Source: CAIVAT01 sp037141055 (GTDB lineage: Bacteria > Bacteroidota > Bacteroidia > Bacteroidales > FEN-979). From it: DNA of 64,000 nucleotides. The first letter of the stretch is position 1. Each line of letters opens with the position of its first letter. Position numbers and translations under genes: made by a program. Shown here piece by piece: positions 52,267-60,727 of this stretch. The DNA is taken from positions 9,716 through 73,715 of the forward strand of contig JBAXDH010000004.1 in NCBI GenBank assembly GCA_037141055.1, read 5' to 3'. A model generated the notes under the pieces. The model was not told the origin of the DNA. It ran no database searches and saw only the letters and a list, made by a program, of their open reading frames with translations.

Positions 52267-54093
52267 ATGAAATTCTGCAAACTCCTCGTCCTGTTAATGT
52301 TTTTATCTCTTTCACCGGGGATCGGTTACGCTCAAACCATCAATCCTGACACCATTGCATCAGACCTTTTCCGTAAGTTCGGGGAAAACCTTTCCGGGAA
52401 TTCGGATTCAATGAATCTGACGGTAAACCGGATGATCCGCAAGGTATCGGCCGACTACCCCGGGAAAACAGGGGAAGTGCTTTTCCAGACCGGTAAATTA
52501 CTCTATAAGCGTAACTCCAACGATGCCGCATTAATGTGTTTCAGGGCGGCATTGCCCCTGATGGAAGCAGGTAAAGATCCGGAGAAATACATATCGTGCG
52601 CGCTGGCCATGGCCAATGCTTTCTACAAAGCGATGAAAGCGGATTCTGCCGGTTTTTATGCCGATCTGGCCAGCAGAATTGCAACTAAGTTTAAGATCAA
52701 CCGGTTCGATGGCGACATTTACAACAACAAGGCCCGTGTTGCCGACCTGGTTGGTCAGCGATTGCTGGCAATTGAGTGGTACCTGAAGGCCGCCGACTTC
52801 CAACGGGAGAACAAGGACACCGCCAGGCTGGGAGTGATACTGGGCAACATCGGAGCGGTACACATCAACCTTGAAAATTACAGTGAAGCCCTGAAGTGCC
52901 TCCATGAATCGGAAATTTACAACGAACACCAGGTTAATAAAGCCGCACTGAACGACACCTACACCAACCTGGCTGTCGCCTATAAAGGAGAGGGGAATTT
53001 TCGGGAAGCTGTCAGGTATTATTTAAAGTCGATCAGCCTTTCAAAAAAAATGCAAAACGATTTCCAGCTGGCCAGGGCATATATGAACCTTGCCTCTGCG
53101 TATATAAACGAAAAGAAATACAGGGAAGCGGAGGCATACATCGACAGCAGCAAATTTCTATGCGAGAAAAACAACATCCCGGTGGGTCTGCTTTATAATA
53201 AAATAAACCAGGGACAGGTGATGCTGGAAACGGGAAGGGTCAGCACAGGACTTTCATTGCTGCTGGATGTTGAAAAAGATATGGCCGGCTACAAAATGCC
53301 CGGGCTCCTGAGTGAACTCTGGTCAATTATTTCATATGGCTACGAAAAGGACAGACAATACCGGCCTGCATTTGATTACTACAAGAGATCCATTGCACTG
53401 AAGGACAGTATTGCCGGAAGCGAGACCAGGCGGCATGTATTTGAACTGCAAACCCGGTACGAAAGTGAACGCTCAGCCCGGCAGATCGACCAGTTGCAGG
53501 ACAATGTCGGGAAACAAAAAATCAGGAATAATTTCGTCATGGTGGCCCTTGGAATGTCGGTCGTCATAATCTTACTGCTCGGGGCATTACTGATCTTTTA
53601 CAGGCGAACCCAGTCGTACAGGCATCGGCTGGCCCGCGAAGAAAATGAAAAACTGCGGCTCAGCATGGATATCAAAGACCAGGAGCTGGTGAGCAAAGCC
53701 ATCAACCTGGCTAAAATAAATGAAATCGTCCTCGATGTCAGTGATCAGCTTAAGCAGATATTGCCCGGTTTGACAAAGGAGAAAACCAATTTATTGCAAC
53801 AACTGCTCCGCAACCTCGAGAGCAGCCTGCCATCGGAGGCATGGAAGGAGTTTGAGACCCGTTTTGAACAGGTACACACGGGGTTTTATGACAAGCTTTT
53901 ATCCCTTTATCCCGACCTGACCCCCGCTGAACTGAAAGTTTGCGGTTTCCTGCGGCTCAACCTCACCACCAAGGACATCGCCCTGCTTACGAATCGAGGA
54001 ATCGGCACAATTGACCATGCCCGCAGTTCGATCCGCAGGAAAATGAACCTTGACAACGATGCCAACCTGACCTCCTGCCTCCTTTCGTTGTAA
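52267..54093 (+). CDS. TPR-repeat membrane regulator with C-terminal LuxR-like HTH
   Basis: 608 residues. A signal peptide or first helix (about 1-22, ending 'GIGYAQ') is followed by six to eight TPR units (60-400; e.g. 'GVILGNIGAVHINLENYSEA', 'AYMNLASAYINEKKYREAEA'). A membrane helix at about 427-449 and a coiled coil come next, and then a C-terminal HTH of about 60 residues: 'YPDLTPAELKVCGFLRLNLT' and 'RGIGTIDHARSSIRRKMNL'. This is the Bacteroidota class that senses outside the membrane and regulates transcription from the membrane. Targets are unknown; the adjacent surface genes are candidates. Confidence 0.87.
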   Translation: MKFCKLLVLLMFLSLSPGIGYAQTINPDTIASDLFRKFGENLSGNSDSMNLTVNRMIRKVSADYPGKTGEVLFQTGKLLYKRNSNDAALMCFRAALPLMEAGKDPEKYISCALAMANAFYKAMKADSAGFYADLASRIATKFKINRFDGDIYNNKARVADLVGQRLLAIEWYLKAADFQRENKDTARLGVILGNIGAVHINLENYSEALKCLHESEIYNEHQVNKAALNDTYTNLAVAYKGEGNFREAVRYYLKSISLSKKMQNDFQLARAYMNLASAYINEKKYREAEAYIDSSKFLCEKNNIPVGLLYNKINQGQVMLETGRVSTGLSLLLDVEKDMAGYKMPGLLSELWSIISYGYEKDRQYRPAFDYYKRSIALKDSIAGSETRRHVFELQTRYESERSARQIDQLQDNVGKQKIRNNFVMVALGMSVVIILLLGALLIFYRRTQSYRHRLAREENEKLRLSMDIKDQELVSKAINLAKINEIVLDVSDQLKQILPGLTKEKTNLLQQLLRNLESSLPSEAWKEFETRFEQVHTGFYDKLLSLYPDLTPAELKVCGFLRLNLTTKDIALLTNRGIGTIDHARSSIRRKMNLDNDANLTSCLLSL

Positions 54094-54222
54094 GTTTTCC
54101 AGATCACATCCCGTCAGAATAATCCAGATCAGCAGTTTTTGCTGTCAAGGATTCCCATTTCTGCCGTTAAACCGCTTCATTTCCTCACACACCTGGCATG
54201 TTGATCGTTAGCAGCCACGCGA

Positions 54223-54269
54223 CAGATAAATGACAGATGGATTTTTTTACACCGGCAGATAAATGACAG
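54223..54269. promoter_or_regulatory. Two 14-bp direct repeats (possible operator)
   Basis: CAGATAAATGACAG occurs at 54223-54236 and again at 54256-54269, 33 bases apart (three helical turns). They are upstream of a small gene and the adhesin cluster, just after the TPR-HTH gene. They could be binding sites of that regulator. Confidence 0.5.
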
Positions 54270-54331
54270 TTGCTTTATTTGGAAGCGTGTAAATATTGGT
54301 TGTTTTTTGTTTTTTATTTAGCAAGAACGAT

Positions 54332-54508
54332 ATGAATGACACTGCCAATGATAACTGCTCCCGGGAAATGGAGGAACACAACCAGATGCTGAAAGAAAAA
54401 TCGAAGGCCTATAAAAAGCTGGCCGAAGCATTGAATGACAATTACAAGAGCCAATTGCCAAAACCCGGCATCAAGATGAAGGCACCACGGAAAATCCGGC
54501 CCACCTGA
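54332..54508 (+). CDS. Small hypothetical protein
   Basis: 58 residues, no hydrophobic stretch, mostly helical and charged: 'NQMLKEKSKAYKKLAEALN' resembles a short coiled coil; the basic Pro-rich tail (KPGIKMKAPRKIRPT) is partly encoded by repeat copy B. The ATG at 54332 is preceded by AT-rich DNA. It is not recognised, and it may be a chance frame. Confidence 0.4.
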   Translation: MNDTANDNCSREMEEHNQMLKEKSKAYKKLAEALNDNYKSQLPKPGIKMKAPRKIRPT

Positions 54509-54615
54509 CCACCTTCTGCCGGTTTTGACTGACCACCTTAAACTTTTAACAATCAATGTATAAGAGGGGTCTGTGAGAGTCAGCCAGGGATGGTCAACTC
54601 CACCCGCCTATCCAA
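54488..54615 (+). repeat. Dispersed ~128-bp repeat, copy B
   Basis: Starts within the last codons of the small gene, ends about 20 bases before the adhesin ATG (54636). Core AACAATCAATGTATAAGAGG is shared exactly with copy C. In this copy the ATG of the embedded short frame is GTG, and the frame continues into the adhesin gene. Confidence 0.85.
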
Positions 54616-54635
54616 TAACTTATAAATCGAATATT

Positions 54636-57323
54636 ATGAAACAAAAACTTTTACTTTTCGCAACAGCATTGTTTTTAAGCGTATTAAGTTACGCACAGGT
54701 CACAACCGGCGTAGCCATCAACGCTACGGGAGCCGATGCCGCCGCCAGTGCCATCCTCGATGTGAGCAGCATCACCAAAGGGGCGCTTGTGCCGCGCATG
54801 ACCGCCGTGCAACGCGGTGCCATCGTTTCGCCCGCCACAGGGCTGTTGGTTTTCCAAACCGATGCACCCGAAGGTTTTTATTATTACAATACGGCTTCCT
54901 CCTGGGTTTACCTGACAAATTCAGCCGGAGTGCTGGCCATCGCAAATGGAGGAACAGGTTCGTCATCCCAGAATTTTGTGGATTTAACCACCGACCAAAC
55001 CGTTGCCGGAAATAAAATTTTATCGGGAAATACCACTCTAGGCGGCACTTTGGGCGTAACGGGAGTTGCCACTTTAACGGCAGCACCGGTACTTTCGAGC
55101 ACCACTGCTTCGCAGGCATTGTTTACCAATGCGGGCAAGAATGTCGTTTCCAATCCTGTAACAGGAACCGGAAATGTTGTGATGAGCACTTCGCCAACGC
55201 TGGTAACCCCAACCCTCGGCGTTGCTTCCGCCACTTCAATTAACGGATTAACGCCTGCTTCTCAAACCACTGGTTTTACAATTGCAGGTGGCACTACTCC
55301 CAAAACATTGACCGTGCCATTGGATGCCTCGGTGAGCGGCACAAACACCGGCGATAATGCCGTGAATTCACTGTATAGCGGAGTGGTTACCAATGCCACC
55401 CATACCGGCGATGCCGAAGGCGCAACCGCACTCACTGTAAAAAAGATAAACGGGGTAGCGCTCTCCGGGCTTGCAAGCGGTATTTTGAAGAATACCACCG
55501 CTACCGGTGTCCCCTCTGTTGCGGTTGACGGAACCGATTATTTATCCCCAACCACCGGCTGGAGCCTTACCGGTAACTCAGGCACAACTGCCGGAACCAA
55601 CTTTATCGGCACAACCGATGATAAGGCGCTTGTCTTTAAAGTTAATAGCCAAAAAGCAGGGCTGGTAAGCACAGGCACCAATACTTCTTTTGGCTATCAG
55701 ACATTAAATGTAAATATTGGTGTTTATAACACTTCCAATGGGTATCAGGCATTATTATCCAACACATCGGGTAACGGAAACACTGCCATTGGTTCTCAAG
55801 CATTATACTCGAACATAACCGGCTATAATAACACTGCCAATGGTTATAATGCATTATACTCGAACATAAGCCATAATAATACTGCAAATGGTGCTTCTGC
55901 ATTATACTCGAACACAAGCGGCCATAATAATACTGCAAATGGTGCTTCTGCATTATACTTGAACATAAGCGGCCAATATAACACTGCAAATGGTTATCAT
56001 GCAGGAACATATATAACCGGTGGAGCTGCTCCAAATGCAACCAGTTCCAATTCTGTGTATCTGGGCGCTCAAACAAAAGCTTTTGCGGATGCCCAAACAA
56101 ACGAAATAGTGATTGGCTATAATGCAATCGGCGCAGGTAGCAATACTGTTACCCTGGGCAATACCTCAATAACAAGCACGGTTTTGCGTGGCAATGTGCA
56201 ACATTACGGCACTACTTCGGGGTATGTTGGTTTGCAGTCGCCTGCAACCGTTGCAACGCCCTATTCGCTTACCCTGCCAACTGCAGCCCCGGCAAGCGAC
56301 GGCCAGGTGCTGAGCGCAACAACGGCCGGCGTGATGAGCTGGGCAAGTGCCGGAAGCGGCTGGGGCTTAACCGGAAACATAGTCACCGCAACTGACTTTA
56401 TTGGAACAACAAATGATCAACCCCTTGTTTTTAAAGTAAACAGCCAAAATGCCGGACTGGTAAGCTCAGGCACCAATACATCTTTTGGGTATCAGACATT
56501 AAATGCCATCACATCGGGTACCAATAACACTGCCAATGGTTATAAGGCATTATGGTCCAACACACAAGGTTCTTATAATAATGCCAATGGTTATCAGGCA
56601 TTATACTCAAACACATTGGGTGTAGAAAACAATGCCTATGGTTATCAGGCATTATACTCAAACACAATGGGTGGCTATAACACTGCCAATGGTTCTGCCG
56701 CATTAAAGTCCAACACAACGGGCGAATCCAATACAGCCAATGGTTATATGGCATTATGCTATACGATTGCGGGCAATAATAACACAGCCAATGGAAATAG
56801 GGCAGGTAGCTTTATTTCCGGCGGCAGTAGTGAAAATGCCACCAGTAATACTTCTGTTTTTCTGGGCGCTTTAACAAAAGCTTTAGCTCATTCCCAAAGC
56901 AACGAAATCGTAATTGGTTATGATGCAACAGGCGCTGGCAGCAACACGGCCACGCTGGGTAATACCTCAATCACAAGCACGGTATTGCGCGGCGATGTAA
57001 GCGCAAAAAGGTATGTGCTCACCCAGCCTTCGGCCATAGCCGCAGCCGGCACCACCACCATCGATTTAAGTCTGGGCAATGTGTTCCAGGTAAACCTGGG
57101 AGCAAATATTGGCACGCTTACACTTACCAATCCTGCCGTAGGCACCTACCTTGTCAAATTCACCCAGGATGGCGCAGGAAGCAGAACAGTTGCTTTTCCT
57201 GCCGGGTGGTACTGGTCGGGGGGTACTGCGCCAACAGTTACTGCAACAGCCGCTAAAACAGATATCGTTACCCTGATTTGGGACGGAACTTCCTATTATG
57301 CTACCATTGTTCAAAACTTCTAA
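54636..57323 (+). CDS. Surface adhesin with YadA-head-like repeats
   Basis: 895 residues from the ATG at 54636, with a signal peptide ('LLLFATALFLSVLSYA', then Q). The chain is Gly/Thr/Ser/Asn-rich and beta-structured. Two blocks of 17-residue units (about 360-470 and 645-760), such as 'NTANGYQALYSN', resemble the trimeric-autotransporter head (left-handed beta-roll). Each block is preceded by the same module ('IGTTNDQPLVFKVNSQNAGL', 'IGTTDDKALVFKVNSQKAGL'), so the gene arose by internal duplication. No YadA anchor or S74 peptidase end is seen; the last ~100 residues are a beta domain. It is likely secreted and probably fibrous. Confidence 0.8.
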   Translation: MKQKLLLFATALFLSVLSYAQVTTGVAINATGADAAASAILDVSSITKGALVPRMTAVQRGAIVSPATGLLVFQTDAPEGFYYYNTASSWVYLTNSAGVLAIANGGTGSSSQNFVDLTTDQTVAGNKILSGNTTLGGTLGVTGVATLTAAPVLSSTTASQALFTNAGKNVVSNPVTGTGNVVMSTSPTLVTPTLGVASATSINGLTPASQTTGFTIAGGTTPKTLTVPLDASVSGTNTGDNAVNSLYSGVVTNATHTGDAEGATALTVKKINGVALSGLASGILKNTTATGVPSVAVDGTDYLSPTTGWSLTGNSGTTAGTNFIGTTDDKALVFKVNSQKAGLVSTGTNTSFGYQTLNVNIGVYNTSNGYQALLSNTSGNGNTAIGSQALYSNITGYNNTANGYNALYSNISHNNTANGASALYSNTSGHNNTANGASALYLNISGQYNTANGYHAGTYITGGAAPNATSSNSVYLGAQTKAFADAQTNEIVIGYNAIGAGSNTVTLGNTSITSTVLRGNVQHYGTTSGYVGLQSPATVATPYSLTLPTAAPASDGQVLSATTAGVMSWASAGSGWGLTGNIVTATDFIGTTNDQPLVFKVNSQNAGLVSSGTNTSFGYQTLNAITSGTNNTANGYKALWSNTQGSYNNANGYQALYSNTLGVENNAYGYQALYSNTMGGYNTANGSAALKSNTTGESNTANGYMALCYTIAGNNNTANGNRAGSFISGGSSENATSNTSVFLGALTKALAHSQSNEIVIGYDATGAGSNTATLGNTSITSTVLRGDVSAKRYVLTQPSAIAAAGTTTIDLSLGNVFQVNLGANIGTLTLTNPAVGTYLVKFTQDGAGSRTVAFPAGWYWSGGTAPTVTATAAKTDIVTLIWDGTSYYATIVQNF

Positions 57324-57326
57324 ACC

Positions 57327-58769
57327 ATGAAAAAATCATTCATCATATTTTTCCTGCTGATGGCTACCTGCGCAGGGGCACAGGTAGTTCCGGTGGGGTT
57401 TATAAGGCCCCATGTTGTTCCATTGGCCATCGGCCAAAGTTACCAGGGAGGTATAATCGCATATGTTTTGCAACCAGCCGACCCGGGTTATGATGCAAAT
57501 GTGACGAAAGGCTTAATAGCTGCCACTGCCGACCAGGGTACCGGAATCATTTGGGCAATATCATCCAAACAAACCATTGCCCTAGGGGGGACTAGCACTG
57601 CCATCGGGACAGGCGTGGCAAACACCAACCTCATCATCGCACAGAATGGCGCTGGCGCCACGTATGCTGCAGGTCTGGCACGAGCGTACACCGGCGGAGG
57701 ATATAGCGACTGGTATTTGCCAAGCAAAGATGAGTTGGCTAAACTTTACGCGATGAAGGTACTTGGATATGGCGGGTTTACTCCCATCTACTATTGGAGT
57801 TCCTCCGAGAACAATGCAACCAGCGCGTGGGGCCAAGACTTCACAGATGGCACCCAGCCATTCATCAATAAGGTCAGCACATGCTTTGTGCGTGCTGTGC
57901 GGGCTTTTCCAACACTTCCCAAGGTTACCACCACGGCTGTGACATCAATTGCATCAACCACGGCATCTTCAGGCGGCAATGTGACCGACGCGGGAGAAAT
58001 GGCAGTTACTGCCCGCGGGGTATGCTGGAGTACAACCACCGGGCCAACTGTTGCTTTGGCCACCAAAACCACCGATGGCTCAGGCACAGGCACATTTCCC
58101 AGTTCAATCACCGGATTAACAGCAAGCACCCTCTATTATGTACGGGCGTATGCCACCAGCAGCGTAGGAACGGCTTACGGGAATGAGGTGAGTTTTACAA
58201 CTCATGCGCCATTGGCCATCGGCCAAAGTTACCAGGGAGGAATAATCGCCTATATTTTGAAATCAGGCGACCCGGGTTATGACCCCAATGTGCAGAAAGG
58301 TTTAATAGCCGCCACTGACGACCAGAGTCAAGGAATCATTTGGGCAATATCATCCAAACAAACCATTGCCGTACCAGGGGGGACTGGCACTGCCATCGGG
58401 ACAGGCCTGGCAAACACCAACAATATAATCACCCAGAATGGCGCTGGCGCCACGTATGCTGCAGGTCTGGCACGAGCCTACACCGGCGGAGGATACAGTG
58501 ACTGGTATTTGCCAAGTAAAGATGAGTTGGCTAAACTTTACGCGATGAAGGTACTTGGATTTGGCGGTTTTGCCAGTACGGAGTTCTATTGGAGTTCCTC
58601 CGAGGAGAATCCAAACTCCGCGAATTACACGAACTTCTCCAATGGGACCCAGATGTACGCCTCTAAGACCGGCCAAGACTATGTGCGGGCTGTGCGGGCT
58701 TTTAATTATCCATTTAACCATTTATCAATTTTTTCTTTTTATGATACCGCACAGCGGCAAATTTTTTAA
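57327..58769 (+). CDS. DUF1566-type surface protein, two copies
   Basis: 480 residues, starting 3 bases after the adhesin stop. A signal peptide (about 1-18) precedes two near-identical DUF1566/Lcl-like domains (about 30-195 and 290-460), each with 'GQSYQGGIIAY', 'TYAAGLARAYTGGGYSDWYL', 'PSKDELAKLYAMK' and 'YVRAVRAF' or 'FVRAVRAF' at the end. Between them is one FN3-like domain (about 200-290). The last 20 residues (after the second RAVRAF) are not domain-like and may be read-through into intergenic DNA. Function is unknown; likely an exported binding module. Confidence 0.8.
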   Translation: MKKSFIIFFLLMATCAGAQVVPVGFIRPHVVPLAIGQSYQGGIIAYVLQPADPGYDANVTKGLIAATADQGTGIIWAISSKQTIALGGTSTAIGTGVANTNLIIAQNGAGATYAAGLARAYTGGGYSDWYLPSKDELAKLYAMKVLGYGGFTPIYYWSSSENNATSAWGQDFTDGTQPFINKVSTCFVRAVRAFPTLPKVTTTAVTSIASTTASSGGNVTDAGEMAVTARGVCWSTTTGPTVALATKTTDGSGTGTFPSSITGLTASTLYYVRAYATSSVGTAYGNEVSFTTHAPLAIGQSYQGGIIAYILKSGDPGYDPNVQKGLIAATDDQSQGIIWAISSKQTIAVPGGTGTAIGTGLANTNNIITQNGAGATYAAGLARAYTGGGYSDWYLPSKDELAKLYAMKVLGFGGFASTEFYWSSSEENPNSANYTNFSNGTQMYASKTGQDYVRAVRAFNYPFNHLSIFSFYDTAQRQIF

Positions 58770-58929
58770 AAGTAATAACAAAAAATTATGAAATTGGATT
58801 TCTAACAGTCATACCAATGAAATCAGGGAACCTGCCGGTGGTGTTGGTGACCCCTCCCCGAGAGGGTGTCTCAAAAGAATTAAAATTAACCACAAAGGAC
58901 ACAAAGGATTTCACAAAGGACACAAAAGC
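58770..58929. other. Gap with a nonamer array
   Basis: 160 bases. From 58891 to 58929 there are four 9-base words: CACAAAGGA twice, three Ts, CACAAAGGA, then CACAAAAGC, abutting the start codon of the next gene. No other feature is seen. Confidence 0.6.
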
Positions 58930-60420
58930 ATGTTAATGGAAACTGTAAAAAAGACATTTATGAAAAACGTACAAAAAACATCCGTAAACCTTAAACTCCG
59001 GCCATTCTGGGCTGTTGTTTTCACGATGTTTGCCTTTGTATTTCTGGTTTCGCCGGTTCAAGCCCAGCAGATCAGGATCGGGAGCGGGGTGCATTTCGTC
59101 AACGGCACACAGGTAAATATAAAGGGCGACGGCATTGTAAACCTGGGAACCCTCAGAAATAAAGCGACCGGGGTGATAAAACTCACCGGAAACTGGCAAA
59201 ACGATGGCACCTGTTCAAGTGACAACGGAAGCGTTGTAACCCTTGCCGGATCGTTTGCTCAGGTAATCGGAGGATCAAACCCGACTACGTTTGGCACACT
59301 CAGTTTAAACAACAGCGCGGGTTTTTCGCTTACGAACGACATATCGGTTAACGGTGCACTCGATTTTCAAAACGGGATGCTTGCCACAGGCAATTACCTC
59401 GTCACCATCGGTGATGCAGGAACCATTACCAATGCCAGCTCATCGAAACATGTAAGCGGAAGACTTGCAAGGACTTTCAATGCTTTGGGATCCAAATCAT
59501 TTCCCATTGGCAAGGAGGGGAATTACCGGCCGCTCACCCTGCAATATTCCGGTTTAACCGGTACCAGCATCGTAACTGCCGAACAATTTGAAAGCGGGCT
59601 GGATGGTACCCTGCCGGAAAATACAACCATACTGACATCAGGCCGCCACTGGACGATCAGCGAGGCTGGAGGAAACAACGTGCAATATTTTTTAACCCTG
59701 GATGCGACGGATTATACCCCGTCGAGGCCGGTTTTAATGATTAAACAGGATGCCGGAACAATGGTTTCGTATCCGACTACAAGTCCTGCAAGTCTTCATT
59801 ATTCGAATGCCTCCGCCCTGAATACCTTCAGCAATTTTGGCCTGGGTGAACTGTGCGTGAACCCGACGGATGGCGGAACCATTGCATCAGCCCAGGCTGC
59901 CTGCGTTTCACTCGACCCTGCCGCAATGACCGGTTCCGCCCCCATCGGGGAGACCGGCACGTTGCAATACCAATGGCAACATTCTACCTCAGGCAGCCTT
60001 GCCGGTTTTTCCGATATTGCCGGGGCTACCAGCCTTACCTATGATCCTTCAACGCTTACAGCTACAACCTGGTACAAACGCCTGGCCAAAGTCACCTGCA
60101 AACCAGTGGGGGTGTGGGTGGAATCGAATGTGCTGGCGATGACGGTCAACCCGGCCCCCGTGCCTGTCATTTCAGGTGCCGCGGTGGTTACCCAGGGGCA
60201 GGTTGTAACGTACTCGACACCCAACGTTGCAGGGCACACCTATACCTGGAATGCAAGCCACGGAAACCCGGAGTTATGCTTCCCGAACAGAAATTGCCTG
60301 ACGCTTACCTGGGATTTCCCGTGCGGGATCATCAACCCCGGGTATGTAAAAGTGACTGAAACCAACCCGGCCACCGGTTGTTCGGCAACGTTCAATTTAC
60401 CGATAACGATCAATCCATAA
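58930..60420 (+). CDS. Secreted beta-rich surface protein with PKD-like C-terminus
   Basis: 496 residues from the first ATG; Met at residues 3 or 11 are alternatives. A signal peptide ends 'FVFLVSPVQAQ' near residue 45. The middle has short repeated beta-strands ('GTLSLNNSAGFSLTNDISVN'), as in Bacteroidota surface proteins. The C-terminal ~90 residues ('VISGAAVVTQGQVVTYSTPN', 'GYVKVTETNPATGCSATF') look like a PKD/Ig fold. No type IX sorting domain is present. Function unknown; follows the two exported genes in the same direction. Confidence 0.72.
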   Translation: MLMETVKKTFMKNVQKTSVNLKLRPFWAVVFTMFAFVFLVSPVQAQQIRIGSGVHFVNGTQVNIKGDGIVNLGTLRNKATGVIKLTGNWQNDGTCSSDNGSVVTLAGSFAQVIGGSNPTTFGTLSLNNSAGFSLTNDISVNGALDFQNGMLATGNYLVTIGDAGTITNASSSKHVSGRLARTFNALGSKSFPIGKEGNYRPLTLQYSGLTGTSIVTAEQFESGLDGTLPENTTILTSGRHWTISEAGGNNVQYFLTLDATDYTPSRPVLMIKQDAGTMVSYPTTSPASLHYSNASALNTFSNFGLGELCVNPTDGGTIASAQAACVSLDPAAMTGSAPIGETGTLQYQWQHSTSGSLAGFSDIAGATSLTYDPSTLTATTWYKRLAKVTCKPVGVWVESNVLAMTVNPAPVPVISGAAVVTQGQVVTYSTPNVAGHTYTWNASHGNPELCFPNRNCLTLTWDFPCGIINPGYVKVTETNPATGCSATFNLPITINP

Positions 60421-60548
60421 TGGAAAAACCAGCCCATCGGACCACCTTTCGCCGATTTTTGTTAACCACCTTACCCCTTTAACAATCAATGTATAAGAGG
60501 TGTCAATGAGAATCGGCCAGGGATGGTCAACTCCACCGGCCTGTCCAT
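60421..60548 (+). repeat. Dispersed ~128-bp repeat, copy C
   Basis: Begins immediately after the stop codon of the PKD-like gene. It shares the core with A and B and ends GGCCTGTCCAT. Left end TGGAAAAACC and right end GGCCTGTCCA are imperfect inverse complements (7 of 10), suggesting a mobile-element-like boundary. Confidence 0.88.
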
Positions 60549-60727
60549 CCCGTAACCGTTTCCCAGTCAATCGAATTCCCATAACAGTTCAGGTCTCGTG
60601 GCAGGCCATGTCTTAAGTAACATGGTTTCATTGGAAATACCTCTGCGATCGGGGCCACGCCACTGAAGAATTTCCTGGACAGAACTGAAGCCGTGTATGA
60701 ATAGGGAGATTGCTGTAAAAAAAAATA
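60549..60727. other. Unassigned gap after repeat C
   Basis: About 180 bases between the repeat and the convergent C10 protease gene. One small hairpin CCATGT/ACATGG near 60605-60625. An A-run just before 60730 gives a T-run on the minus strand right after the protease stop, but without a stem. Confidence 0.4.

Noticed and set aside
55642..56754. Minus-strand frames opposite the adhesin repeats
   Set aside because: Periodic Met/His/Cys-rich peptides arise from antisense reading of the 51-base repeat.
51992..60548. Integron attC sites as an explanation for the three 128-bp repeats
   Set aside because: Position after stop codons and the TAACAATCAA start recall attC, but no RYYYAAC/GTTRRRY pair brackets the copies, and no integron integrase is seen.
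60549..60727. Decayed gene or transposase after repeat C
   Set aside because: Six-frame reading shows only short frames without recognisable motifs.
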